Shown: piece by piece, positions 49,330 through 56,833 of the stretch
Numbering within the stretch: position 1 is the first letter of the stretch
How the letters are laid out: every line of letters begins with the position of its first letter
Assembly: GCF_014649395.1 (NCBI RefSeq)
Contig: NZ_BMSY01000018.1
Span: forward strand, 62,001 to 126,000
From: Streptomyces aureoverticillatus
GTDB taxonomy: Bacteria > Actinomycetota > Actinomycetes > Streptomycetales > Streptomycetaceae
Direction of reading: 5' to 3'
Length of the DNA stretch: 64,000 nt
Program-made: the position numbers and the translations under genes
Notes under the pieces: generated by a model
What the model was told of the DNA's origin: nothing
What the model saw: the letters and a program-made list of their open reading frames with translations, nothing else
Database searches by the model: none

Positions 49330-51699
49330 TCAGACCACCGCGCCCGTTCCGCGCTGCCGTCGCCGGGCCTCCAACGGGCTTGCGGGCCGGTCCCGTTCGC
49401 GCCGCGTGGACCGTCCCTTCGGTGCGGCCGGCTTGCGGTTCTCCAGGAGCACGGCGACCGGCACCGCCACGGACACCGTCGACACCATGCCGAGGACCAC
49501 GCCCGCGATCAGCGCCACGGAGAAGTCCGCGAGCGAGTCGCCGCCGAGGACGGCCAGGGCGGCCAGCACGAACAGGGCGCCCATGCCCGTGTTCACGGTG
49601 CGCGGCAGCGTCCGGATCACCGCCTTGTTGGCGGTCGCCGCCAGGTCGGCGCGCGGGTCGCGGCGGCGTGCCTCCCGGATGCGGTCGAAGACGACCACGG
49701 TGTCGTTGACGGAGTAGCCGATCACGGTGAGCACGGCGGCCAGGAAGACGCTGTCGACGGTCTTGCCGAGCCAGGCGAACAGGCCCACCACCAGCAGTAC
49801 GTCATGGATCATCGCGGTGACGGCGGCCGACGCGAAGGTCCAGCGGAACCGGACGCTCAGATAGATCAGTTGGGCGGCCACGGCGATGCCGAGCGCGATG
49901 AGCGCCTTGTGGCGCAGCTCGTCACCGAGGCTCGGTCCGATCTGCTCGTCGCGTTCGACGGTGGCCCGCCCGCCGCCGTGCTCGGCCAGGGCCTCCTTGA
50001 TCTGCTGCTGTTCGGCGTCGCTGAGTTCACCGGTGCGTACGGTGATGTCGCCCGCGCCGGACTCCTGCACCACCGCGCGCGGGAAACCGGCGTCGGCCAC
50101 GGCCTCGCGGGCCGTGTCGGCGTCCACCTGTTTGCTGGTCGAGTACTCGACGAGGCGCCCGCCGGTGAATTCGACGCCCAGGTCGAGCCCGCGCACCACG
50201 ATGCCCGCCACGGCCACGGCGACCAGCAGGGCGCTGGCGCCGAGCCAGCGGCGCCGGTGGTGCACGATGCGGGGTTCGCGGCGGGCGAGCAGGGTGCGGA
50301 CGCGGCCGGTGGTGGCGAGGCCGGTGAGGCGGGGGCGACGGCGCACGAAGCCGCGCCGGACGGCGGTCTCGGCGAGCACCCGTGTCACCACGAACGCCGA
50401 GACCATGGACACCAGGACGCCGATGGACAGCGTCACGCCGAAGCCCTTCACGGGGCCGGTGGCGAAGTAGAAGAGCAGGCCCGCCGCCAGAAGTGTCGTG
50501 ACGTTGGAGTCGATGACCGCGCTCCATGCCTTGGCGAAGCCGGTGTGGAGGGCCTTGGGCAGGCTCTTGGCAGCCGTACCCCGCGCGCGGGCCGCTGGTT
50601 CTGTCGCCGTGGCGCGCGGGCCGAGGTACTCCTCCCGCGCGCGCTCGAAGACCAGCACGTTGGCGTCCACCGCCATGCCGATCGCGAGGACGAACCCGGC
50701 CAGGCCCGGCAGCGTCAGGGTGGCCCCGATGGCCAGCAGGGCCGCGTACGACATGAGTCCGTACAGGGCGAGCGCGAGGGTGGCGAGGGCGCCGAGGAGC
50801 CGGTAGACGACGGTGATGAACAGGGCCGTCAGGGCCAGGCCGATGAGGGCTGCCTGGGTGCTGGCGGCGATGGCGTCGGCGCCGAGGGTGGGGCCGACGG
50901 TGCGCTGTTCGACGACGTCGACGGGCACGGGCAGGGCGCCGCCCTTGACGAGCGCGGCCAGATCGCGGGCCTCGTCCTCGTCGAAGCCGCCGGTGATCTG
51001 GGTGGTGCCGCCGGTGATGCCGGTCCCGCACGCGACGTCCGCGTTCACGCCGGGCGCGGAGATGACCTTGTCGTCGAGCACGATGGCGACGCGTCGCTCG
51101 GGCGCGCCCTGGGGTGCGCACGCTGCCTTGCCGGTGACGCGGGCCCAGTCGCCGCCCGCCTTGCCGCGGAAGTCGAGCGTGACGTACCAGCCGTTCATGG
51201 ATTGCTGGTCGAGGGCCGCCTCGGCGTTCTTGACGCCCTCGCCGGTGAGCACGGTCGGCCCGAGCTTCAGGTGGCCGCCGGGGCGGTCGGGGTCGGGCAG
51301 GGTGCGGGAGCCGTCGGCGGCGGGCCGGGACGTGTCCTTCCGGTCGGTCTCGGCGGTGACCGGGTGCACGGAAAGCTGTGCGGTGCGGCCGATCACCTGG
51401 GACGCCTCGCGGGGATCCTGCACTCCCGGCAGTTCGACGATGATCCTCCTGTCTCCGGCCTGGGCGAGGCTCGGTTCGGACACGCCGAGGGCGTCGACGC
51501 GCTGCCGCAGGACCTCCACGGCCCTGCGGGTGGCTTCGGCGTCGGCTTCGACGGTGGGTGAGTCCTTGGTCTCCAGGACGATCTGCGTGCCGCCCTTCAG
51601 ATCGAGACCGAGGCGGGGCGACTGGGTGAGGGCGAGGTACAGCGAGGCGGCGACGGCGACGAGCGCGACGATCGCCCGCCACAAGGGCGCGCGGGGCAT
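49330..51699 (-). CDS. secDF: SecDF fusion, protein-export accessory protein
   Basis: Membrane protein of 789 residues joining SecD and SecF, which use the proton gradient to help the Sec translocon release exported proteins. The SecD half starts after one membrane segment with RLGLDLKGGTQIVLE, contains a large extracytoplasmic loop with FDEDEARDLAALVKGGALPV, and ends with the conserved GMAVDANVLVFERAREE. The SecF half has LDLGVEFTGGRLVEY and GYSVNDTVVVFDRIREARR. Streptomyces usually have separate secD and secF plus one fused paralogue; this is probably the latter. ATG 51699 has GGAGAA upstream; in-frame alternatives up to 51732 exist. Confidence 0.93.
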   Translation of the reverse strand: MPRAPLWRAIVALVAVAASLYLALTQSPRLGLDLKGGTQIVLETKDSPTVEADAEATRRAVEVLRQRVDALGVSEPSLAQAGDRRIIVELPGVQDPREASQVIGRTAQLSVHPVTAETDRKDTSRPAADGSRTLPDPDRPGGHLKLGPTVLTGEGVKNAEAALDQQSMNGWYVTLDFRGKAGGDWARVTGKAACAPQGAPERRVAIVLDDKVISAPGVNADVACGTGITGGTTQITGGFDEDEARDLAALVKGGALPVPVDVVEQRTVGPTLGADAIAASTQAALIGLALTALFITVVYRLLGALATLALALYGLMSYAALLAIGATLTLPGLAGFVLAIGMAVDANVLVFERAREEYLGPRATATEPAARARGTAAKSLPKALHTGFAKAWSAVIDSNVTTLLAAGLLFYFATGPVKGFGVTLSIGVLVSMVSAFVVTRVLAETAVRRGFVRRRPRLTGLATTGRVRTLLARREPRIVHHRRRWLGASALLVAVAVAGIVVRGLDLGVEFTGGRLVEYSTSKQVDADTAREAVADAGFPRAVVQESGAGDITVRTGELSDAEQQQIKEALAEHGGGRATVERDEQIGPSLGDELRHKALIALGIAVAAQLIYLSVRFRWTFASAAVTAMIHDVLLVVGLFAWLGKTVDSVFLAAVLTVIGYSVNDTVVVFDRIREARRRDPRADLAATANKAVIRTLPRTVNTGMGALFVLAALAVLGGDSLADFSVALIAGVVLGMVSTVSVAVPVAVLLENRKPAAPKGRSTRRERDRPASPLEARRRQRGTGAVV

Positions 51700-51910
51700 G
51701 GGAGTTCTCCACATCCACGAGGAAGGCGTCACGGGACGCCAGGAGGGCCTCAGAAGGAGGCCGTGAAGACCTCGGCGGGAGGGCCATGAGGGGCCCTCAG
51801 CAAGAGGTCATGACGAAGGGCGGACGGGCCCCGGCATCCGGTCCGGGCTCGGGGCACGCTCGCGCCCCGGAGGCTCCGGCCGGTGGGGCGCGGCGTCCGG
51901 TGAGGTGTCG

Positions 51911-52360
51911 TCAGCTCCGTCGTGAAGGGGGGCCGCGCGGCTCGGCCGCCGCGTGCGCGAACTGCGCGGGCTGCGTGGAGGTGAACAGGCGGGCGTCCGG
52001 GCCGCCGAGGGACCGGTGCGGCGCGCGCTCGGTGCCGGGGCCGGTGGTCCCGGGGAACGGCGGGTGCGGGAGGTGCCCTTGGTGGAGGTGTGCGACGGCC
52101 GCGTGGACCGCTCGGGTCGCCGCCGGGCTCTCCGCGCCGTACGAAGCGTGCGCGCCGTGGGCCCTGGGCCGCTGATGGCCCGGGGAGTTGGCGGTGTGCG
52201 TGCCGCTCTGCTGGACGGCGGCCGGTGTCACCCAGTGCTGGGCGGCGGAGCCGATCGCGGTGGCGGCTCGGGAGGAGGAGGGGACTGCGAACGCCAGGAC
52301 GGCGACGACGGCCGAGAGCAGGGACGCGGCCAGGCGCGCCGACCGGGTGCGATACGGCAC
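51911..52360 (-). CDS. Small secreted His-rich protein of unknown function
   Basis: A 149-residue product with a signal peptide (ARLAASLLSAVVAVLAFAVP, cleaved near SSRAAT). The mature part is low in hydrophobic residues and has many His, Pro and Ala (HVAHLHQGHLPHPPFPG-like spacing between residues 88 and 103). I do not recognise a family. It lies between SecDF and the PopR-like gene and is divergent from the latter, so the boxes at 52539-52597 could also influence it. Third-position G/C bias supports it being real. Confidence 0.6.
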   Translation of the reverse strand: MPYRTRSARLAASLLSAVVAVLAFAVPSSSRAATAIGSAAQHWVTPAAVQQSGTHTANSPGHQRPRAHGAHASYGAESPAATRAVHAAVAHLHQGHLPHPPFPGTTGPGTERAPHRSLGGPDARLFTSTQPAQFAHAAAEPRGPPSRRS

Positions 52361-52538
52361 TCGGGGCCTCCTGGTCGGGTCTTGGTCGTCGGGGTGGTGC
52401 GGTGCCGGGGCAGCACCCGGAAGGCGCTCAGGGCGCCAATCGCTTCAACGTACGGGCGACTTGAATAGGTTCCCGACGTGAACGGGTTGCCGACGCGACC
52501 GCTTCTCGATCAGCCCCGGACCACCCGGGGCGTTCCCG

Positions 52539-52597
52539 CTTCGCCGCAGGCAGAACGCCCTTCGCCCTCGGCAGAACCCGCTACGCCCACGGCAGAA
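52539..52597 (+). promoter_or_regulatory. Three PopR-type boxes at 21-bp spacing
   Basis: CTTCGCC-N3-GGCAGAA at 52539, CTTCGCC-N3-GGCAGAA at 52560 and CTACGCC-N3-GGCAGAA at 52581, exactly 21 bp (two helical turns) apart. GCC-N3-GGC is the palindromic core. They precede the PopR-like gene by 40 to 98 bases. I recall the PopR target as TCTGCC-N3-GGCAGA; here the right arm is perfect and the left arm degenerate. They suggest autoregulation. Confidence 0.6.
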
Positions 52598-52636
52598 CGC
52601 CGAGCGCCGACGGATCACCGCTCCTACCCTGAAGCC

Positions 52637-53218
52637 GTGAGCAGCCACGCGACGAACCCGATGAACCCGGCAGCGCCGGCCACTCCGGCCCCGCGCCCTC
52701 CGCACCCGACGGGCCGGGCCGCCCGCGTCATCCCCCTGCGCCCCGCGCCACCGGCCGAGGAGGCCGCGGCCCCGGCGACGGCCGCCCCCGCCTCGCGCCC
52801 GGCCGCGGCCCCTGCGCCCACGCCCGCTCCCAGGGAACCGCTGTGGCGCCACCTCGTCGGAGACGTCCTGCGCCGCCGGCGCAACGCCCAGGAGCGCACG
52901 CTGAAGGACGTCGCGGACGCGGCGCGGATCTCGGTTCCCTATCTCTCCGAGGTGGAGCGCGGCCGCAAGGAGGCGTCCTCCGAGGTGCTCGCCGCGGCGG
53001 CCGCCGCGCTCGGCCTCAGCCTCGCCGACCTGCTCGCGCTGACCCACGGCGAGCTGGTGGCGGCCACGCGCCGCCCGGGCGCCCGCGACCGGCGGACCAC
53101 GGCACCCACCGCGCTCGCCCAGGAGCGGGCGGTGTCGGTGGTCACGACCCCCGTCGCACCCGCGGGCGGAGCGGCCCGGCCCGGCCGGTTCCAGGCCCGG
53201 CTCCGGCTCGCCGCCTAG
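52637..53218 (+). CDS. popR: PopR/ClgR-like XRE regulator of clpP genes
   Basis: Regulator of 193 residues from GTG 52637. About 65 N-terminal residues are Pro/Ala-rich and disordered, then a helix-turn-helix domain (about 68-135: TLKDVADAARISVPYLSEVE, then RGRKEASSEVLAAAAAALGL) closely matching the ClgR/PopR type, and a variable tail ending in Leu-Ala-Ala. PopR activates clpP3-clpP4 in Streptomyces and is itself degraded by ClpP through its terminal Ala-Ala, which this protein has. Two clpP genes lie 2.1 kb away. Starting upstream of 52637 would place the coding region over the triple boxes, so the later start is preferred. Confidence 0.7.
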   Translation: MSSHATNPMNPAAPATPAPRPPHPTGRAARVIPLRPAPPAEEAAAPATAAPASRPAAAPAPTPAPREPLWRHLVGDVLRRRRNAQERTLKDVADAARISVPYLSEVERGRKEASSEVLAAAAAALGLSLADLLALTHGELVAATRRPGARDRRTTAPTALAQERAVSVVTTPVAPAGGAARPGRFQARLRLAA

Positions 53219-53263
53219 GTGCCTGCACGCAAGGTGACGTGACCGTGGTCGGGCCCGGTTGCG

Positions 53264-54109
53264 TCAGCCCAGCGGAGCCGGGCCGATCGGGCCGCCGGCC
53301 ACCGAGTCCCGGCAGGCCAGGCAATCGCGGTCGGCGCAGTGGGTCACAGTCTGATCGGCAGTCATGGCGGCGACCGCGGCGGCGAGGGTCTCCTTCGCCG
53401 GGTAGGCGCTCCACCGGGACCCGCCCACCCGGGCGGAGCGTGCCAGCGGGCGCAGCCACGGTTCCAGGCGTGGGAATCCCTTCGAGCACGGCCCTGTCTC
53501 CACCATGATGACTCTGCCGTCGGCTGCGCGCGCCCAGCGGACGGGGAGTCGGCGGCCGGCGCTCTGTTCGGCCAGGTGCAGCGCAGTCATCCGATTCAGT
53601 TCGACACCCAGCAGAAGGATGGCGCCGTTCGCGTCCGCGAGAGTACGTACGGGCCCGTACACGTTGGTCGGGGTCTGTGCGGCGACCAGTTCGGCGGCCT
53701 TGGGCCCGACTGCCGCGAAGGAATTGAGCGGGTGCAGGCCCCGCCTCACGTCGCCTCGGGCGAGCAGTCGGGCCGGGAGGACGCCCATACGGGAGTTGAT
53801 GACGCGGCAGTCGACGGTGTAGCACGCGTCGGTCTCGGAGCGGGTCGCCACTTTGTCGGGCAGCGCCGTGTAGTCGATGCCGTTGCGAGCCGGGCGCATC
53901 GTGGCCGGTGGAACGACGGCGAACTCCGGTGCGGTGAATGCCGGGACCAGGATCGTGCAGCCGCGGGAGAGCAAGGCGTCCAGTACGGCGTCCGCCCCGC
54001 CGTCCACGGACTCGCCGAAGGACCGCAGCGACGCGTGGACCATGACCGACCGCTGAGCCAGCGCCAGTTCGTCGATCGTTGCGACGAGTTGTTCGGCGGT
54101 GATCGTCAC
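53264..54109 (-). CDS. AAC(3)-family N-acetyltransferase
   Basis: A 281-residue member of the aminoglycoside 3-N-acetyltransferase fold family. Matching segments are the opening QRSVMVHASLRSFGESVDGG, LLSRGCTILVPAFT, the HPLNSFAAVGPKAAELVA motif near the acetyl-CoA site, and YGPVRTLADANGAILLLGVE. Many chromosomal members do not confer resistance and have unknown amine substrates. GTG 54109 has GGGAAGG upstream. The C-terminal CADRDCLACRD adds three cysteines that could bind a metal. It interrupts the PopR-clpP neighbourhood and converges with the PopR-like gene. Confidence 0.85.
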   Translation of the reverse strand: MTITAEQLVATIDELALAQRSVMVHASLRSFGESVDGGADAVLDALLSRGCTILVPAFTAPEFAVVPPATMRPARNGIDYTALPDKVATRSETDACYTVDCRVINSRMGVLPARLLARGDVRRGLHPLNSFAAVGPKAAELVAAQTPTNVYGPVRTLADANGAILLLGVELNRMTALHLAEQSAGRRLPVRWARAADGRVIMVETGPCSKGFPRLEPWLRPLARSARVGGSRWSAYPAKETLAAAVAAMTADQTVTHCADRDCLACRDSVAGGPIGPAPLG

Positions 54110-54220
54110 GATGTCGCCTTCCCTTGTGTCCGGCGCTCGGCCGGGACGACTCTCACCGAGTATGCGTCGCCCCGTCGCGACGCGCTGCTCGTGGACCACG
54201 TCGTCACGGTCGCCGTGCAG

Positions 54221-54527
54221 GTTCGGCCGCGCCCTGGAAGATCGGGTCAAGGCCGGTCCGGCCGGTGATCACAGGGTGGCCGGGGGGTTCCTCATCCGTG
54301 TGACCATGGATCACGCACCCCGGACTCCTAGGTGCTGGAGGCCAGCATCTGCGCGAACACCCGATACGTGTGGGCCCCGAACACCATCCGCTGCTCCTCG
54401 CCCTACAGGGCGAGGCGGTGGTCGAGCAGCTCGGGGCCCTGCTTGCCCAGTAGCCGGTCCAGTCGCCGCCGGCGGCGCCGAAGCCGTCAAGGCTGGAAAA
54501 GACGTCGAACGTGTAGGTTGCGGTCAT
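54221..54527 (-). pseudogene. Decayed RibD/dihydrofolate-reductase-like gene
   Basis: ATG 54527 begins MTATYTFDVFSSLDGFGAAG, the start of RibD C-terminal/DHFR-family proteins. After TGYW one base is missing. In the restored frame GKQGPELLDHRLAL is followed by TAG, then GEEQRMVFGAHTYRVFAQML and another TAG. A further shift gives VTRMRNPPAT, and then the middle third is deleted so that the text jumps to VITGRTGLDPIFQGAA, part of the normal C-terminal strand. Frameshifts, two nonsense codons and an internal deletion make this clearly inactive. Confidence 0.8.
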
Positions 54528-54618
54528 GCGGCAGTCACCGACGCGGCGACTGGAACGCTCCAGGACCGCGCTGCCGACCGGGCAGCCCCCGCACGGCCCT
54601 GTCCCCCGCACGTCCGGC

Positions 54619-55398
54619 GTGGACCTCTTGGACGTACGCCGCATCCGCCTCGTAGAGACTCCTGCGCCCCAACTTCCGCCGGGCGAACGGCTGGCGATGG
54701 ACCGCGCCTGGGACGAGGCGGTCCGGGCCAACCCCAGCCTCTTCGACGGGCCGGTGGCGGCGTGCGCGGGGCTGTCCTGGGAGGGGCCGGGGTGCCTCAG
54801 GATCACCTGGGCCAGGACGACGTACCGGCGCTACGCCCTGCGCCGGGTGCCGGGCGCCACCGCGTGCCTGCCCTCCCTCTTCGTGGACGTCGTGCAGCCG
54901 ACCCCGGACGGGCGGCTGCTCGTGGGACGCATGGCGCCGTCCACGTCCACGCCCGGCCGCTGGCTGCTGCCGGGCGGATCCGCCGAGCCGCCCACCGGCG
55001 ACCGGCCGCTGGACCTGCCCGCCCTGCGCCGTCACGCCGCCCGTGAACTGGCCGAGGAGACCGGCGTCGAGACGGCGCCCGACGACCTCACCCTGTGGCT
55101 CGTCACGCGCGGCGCGTACGGCAGCGTCGGTGTGCTGTTCCTCGCACCGTGCCGTCCGGCGCCGGAAGTGCGCGCGCGGTTCGCGGCCCTGGTGTCCGCC
55201 GAGACGGCCCGGGGCCGCGAACCGGAACTGGACCGGATCGCCCTCGTCGGCTCCCGGGCCGACCTCGCACGCCTCCCCGGGCCGCACGCGGACTACTTGG
55301 AGCCGGTCGTCACCCGCTACGCGCAGACAGCGGGCCTCGGCCCACGGTCGCGCGACAGCGGCTCGGACGTCAGCCCACCGTCGCCCGGCGGCGGCTGA
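54619..55398 (+). CDS. NUDIX hydrolase
   Basis: A 259-residue protein whose core is a Nudix fold. The Nudix box has an insertion between its Gly and Glu parts: WLLPGGSAEPP, about ten residues, then LRRHAARELAEETGV, which keeps the REL-EE metal site. The N-terminal 70 residues (DVRRIRLVETPAPQLPPGER on) form a separate small segment. Substrate unknown, probably a nucleoside diphosphate derivative. GTG 54619 is chosen from where homologous-looking sequence begins; ATG 54526 is possible but overlaps the decayed neighbour. Its 3' end overlaps the clpP gene by 29 bases, tail to tail. Confidence 0.8.
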   Translation: MDLLDVRRIRLVETPAPQLPPGERLAMDRAWDEAVRANPSLFDGPVAACAGLSWEGPGCLRITWARTTYRRYALRRVPGATACLPSLFVDVVQPTPDGRLLVGRMAPSTSTPGRWLLPGGSAEPPTGDRPLDLPALRRHAARELAEETGVETAPDDLTLWLVTRGAYGSVGVLFLAPCRPAPEVRARFAALVSAETARGREPELDRIALVGSRADLARLPGPHADYLEPVVTRYAQTAGLGPRSRDSGSDVSPPSPGGG

Positions 55399-56017
55399 CG
55401 ACCTCGTCGGCGAGGCCGTACTCGACCGCTTCCCGCGCGGTGAACACCTTGTCCCGGTCGGTGTCGGCGCGCAGCGTCGCCACGTCGTGGTGGGTGTGCC
55501 GGGCGAGGACCTCCTCCACCTGGGAGCGGATGCGGACCATTTCCTTGGCGTGCAGGCTCAGGTCCGACACGGTGCCCTGCTGGCCGCCGCTCGCGGGCTG
55601 TCCGAGCAGCACCCGGGCGTGCTCCAGGATGAACCGCCGCCCGGGGTCGCCGCCCGCGAGCAGCACCGCCGCCGTCGAGGCGGCCTGGCCGACGCAGAAC
55701 GTCGAGATCGGCGCGCCGACGAACGTCATGGTGTCGTAGATCGCCATGAGGGAAGTGACGGATCCGCCGGGCGAGTTGATGTAGAGCGCGATCTCGTGCT
55801 CGGGAGCGGCGGACTCCAGGTGGAGCAGTTGGGCGATGACGACGTTCGCGACTCCGTCGTCGATCTCGGTGCCGAGGAAGATGATCCGCTCGGACAGCAG
55901 CCGGCTGTAGACGTCGTACGCGCGCTCGCCCTGCGGGGTGCGTTCGACGACGGTCGGAATCGTGTACTGGCCCATGGTCATGGTGTTCGGACCCATGGTC
56001 GTCGTGTGCTGTCCCAT
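55370..56017 (-). CDS. clpP4: ClpP-family protease subunit lacking the catalytic histidine (ClpP4-like)
   Basis: Second gene of a clpP pair, 215 residues. The fold is standard (IIFLGTEIDDGVANVVIAQL, YINSPGGSVTSLMAIYDTM). Ser114 is present in GQAASTAAVLLAGG and Asp185 in RADTDRDKVFTAREAVEYGL. At the histidine position, 25 residues after the serine, the usual HQP reads GQP (VLLGQPASGG), so the triad is broken. It may be a structural partner in a mixed ring with the upstream ClpP. The N-terminus repeats MG-x-x-T (MGQHTTTMGPNTMTMGQYTI), leaving starts at 56017, 55996 or 55972 open. It begins two bases after the upstream clpP stop. Confidence 0.88.
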   Translation of the reverse strand: MGQHTTTMGPNTMTMGQYTIPTVVERTPQGERAYDVYSRLLSERIIFLGTEIDDGVANVVIAQLLHLESAAPEHEIALYINSPGGSVTSLMAIYDTMTFVGAPISTFCVGQAASTAAVLLAGGDPGRRFILEHARVLLGQPASGGQQGTVSDLSLHAKEMVRIRSQVEEVLARHTHHDVATLRADTDRDKVFTAREAVEYGLADEVVSRRRATVG

Positions 56018-56019
56018 CT

Positions 56020-56667
56020 CTACAGTCCCATCCGTCGCTTGGACGCGGCCGGGCGGACGTCGGCGAGCGACGTGACCACGTGGTCGACCATGCCGTACTC
56101 CTTGGCCTGTTCGGCCGTGAACCAGCGGTCGCGGTCGCCGTCGCGGGCGATGGTCTCCGGGGTCTGCCCGGTGTGCTCCGCGGTGATGGCCTCGATGGAC
56201 CGCTTGGTGAACTCCAGGTTCTCCGCCTGGATCGCGATGTCGGCGGTGGTGCCGCCGACGCCTGCCGACGGCTGGTGCATCATGATGCGCGCGTTCGGCA
56301 GCGCGTGGCGCTTGCCCGGGGTGCCGACGGTGAGCAGGAACTGGCCCATGCTGGCGGCGAATCCCATGGCGAGGGTGGACACGTCGTTGGGGATCAGCCG
56401 CATCGTGTCGTAGATGGCGAGCCCGGCGTGCACCGAGCCGCCGGGGCTGTTGATGTACAGGCTGATGTCGGTGCGCGGGTCCTCGGCGGACAGCAGCAGG
56501 AGCTGGGCGCAGACCCGGTTCGCGGAGACCTCGTCGACCTGGGTGCCCAGGAACACGATGCGCTGGCCGAGCAGTTGGGCGGCCAGTTGGTCGTCGAAGC
56601 GGGTGGCGGGGGTGTCCCCGTCCTCGGCGCGCGGGTACGCCGGCCAGTCGGTGTGCGGTGGTGCCAT
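56020..56667 (-). CDS. clpP3: ATP-dependent Clp protease proteolytic subunit (ClpP3-like)
   Basis: First gene of the clpP pair, 215 residues. All triad residues are present: Ser106 in GFAASMGQFLL, His131 in IMMHQPSAGVGG and Asp176 in RDGDRDRWFTAEQA. GQRIVFLGTQVDEVSANRVC and YINSPGGSVHAGLAIYDTM are canonical. It would form a ring with ClpX- or ClpC-type ATPases and with the partner subunit. GAGGAGG precedes ATG 56667. GGCAGA boxes 80-130 bases upstream and the PopR-like gene nearby suggest that the pair is the inducible clpP3-clpP4 operon rather than the main clpP1-clpP2. Confidence 0.93.
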   Translation of the reverse strand: MAPPHTDWPAYPRAEDGDTPATRFDDQLAAQLLGQRIVFLGTQVDEVSANRVCAQLLLLSAEDPRTDISLYINSPGGSVHAGLAIYDTMRLIPNDVSTLAMGFAASMGQFLLTVGTPGKRHALPNARIMMHQPSAGVGGTTADIAIQAENLEFTKRSIEAITAEHTGQTPETIARDGDRDRWFTAEQAKEYGMVDHVVTSLADVRPAASKRRMGL

Positions 56668-56740
56668 CGCGGGGCCTCCTCGTCGTGGTGCGGTCGGTGG
56701 GACCACTGTGGATCGCGACGAGGCGGATCGGCCGGTTTCT

Positions 56741-56799
56741 TGGCCGTCGGCAGATTCGCCCAGGGCAGAGCCACTGCGGCGAAGGCCGCCCAGGGCAGA
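56741..56799 (-). promoter_or_regulatory. Putative PopR boxes upstream of the clpP pair
   Basis: On the minus strand TCTGCC occurs three times (56749-56754, 56764-56769, 56794-56799). The first reads TCTGCC-GAC-GGCCAAGA, an imperfect inverted repeat of the TCTGCC-N3-GGCAGA type. The same half-site occurs in the triple boxes at 52539-52597 upstream of the PopR-like gene. Confidence 0.5.
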
Positions 56800-56833
56800 G
56801 CCGCTTCGGCGGGGCCCTGCCCTGGGCGGGGTC

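Noticed and set aside
53264..54109. Call as an antibiotic-resistance gene
   Set aside because: Only the AAC(3) fold is supported. Many chromosomal members do not modify aminoglycosides, and there is no mobile context.
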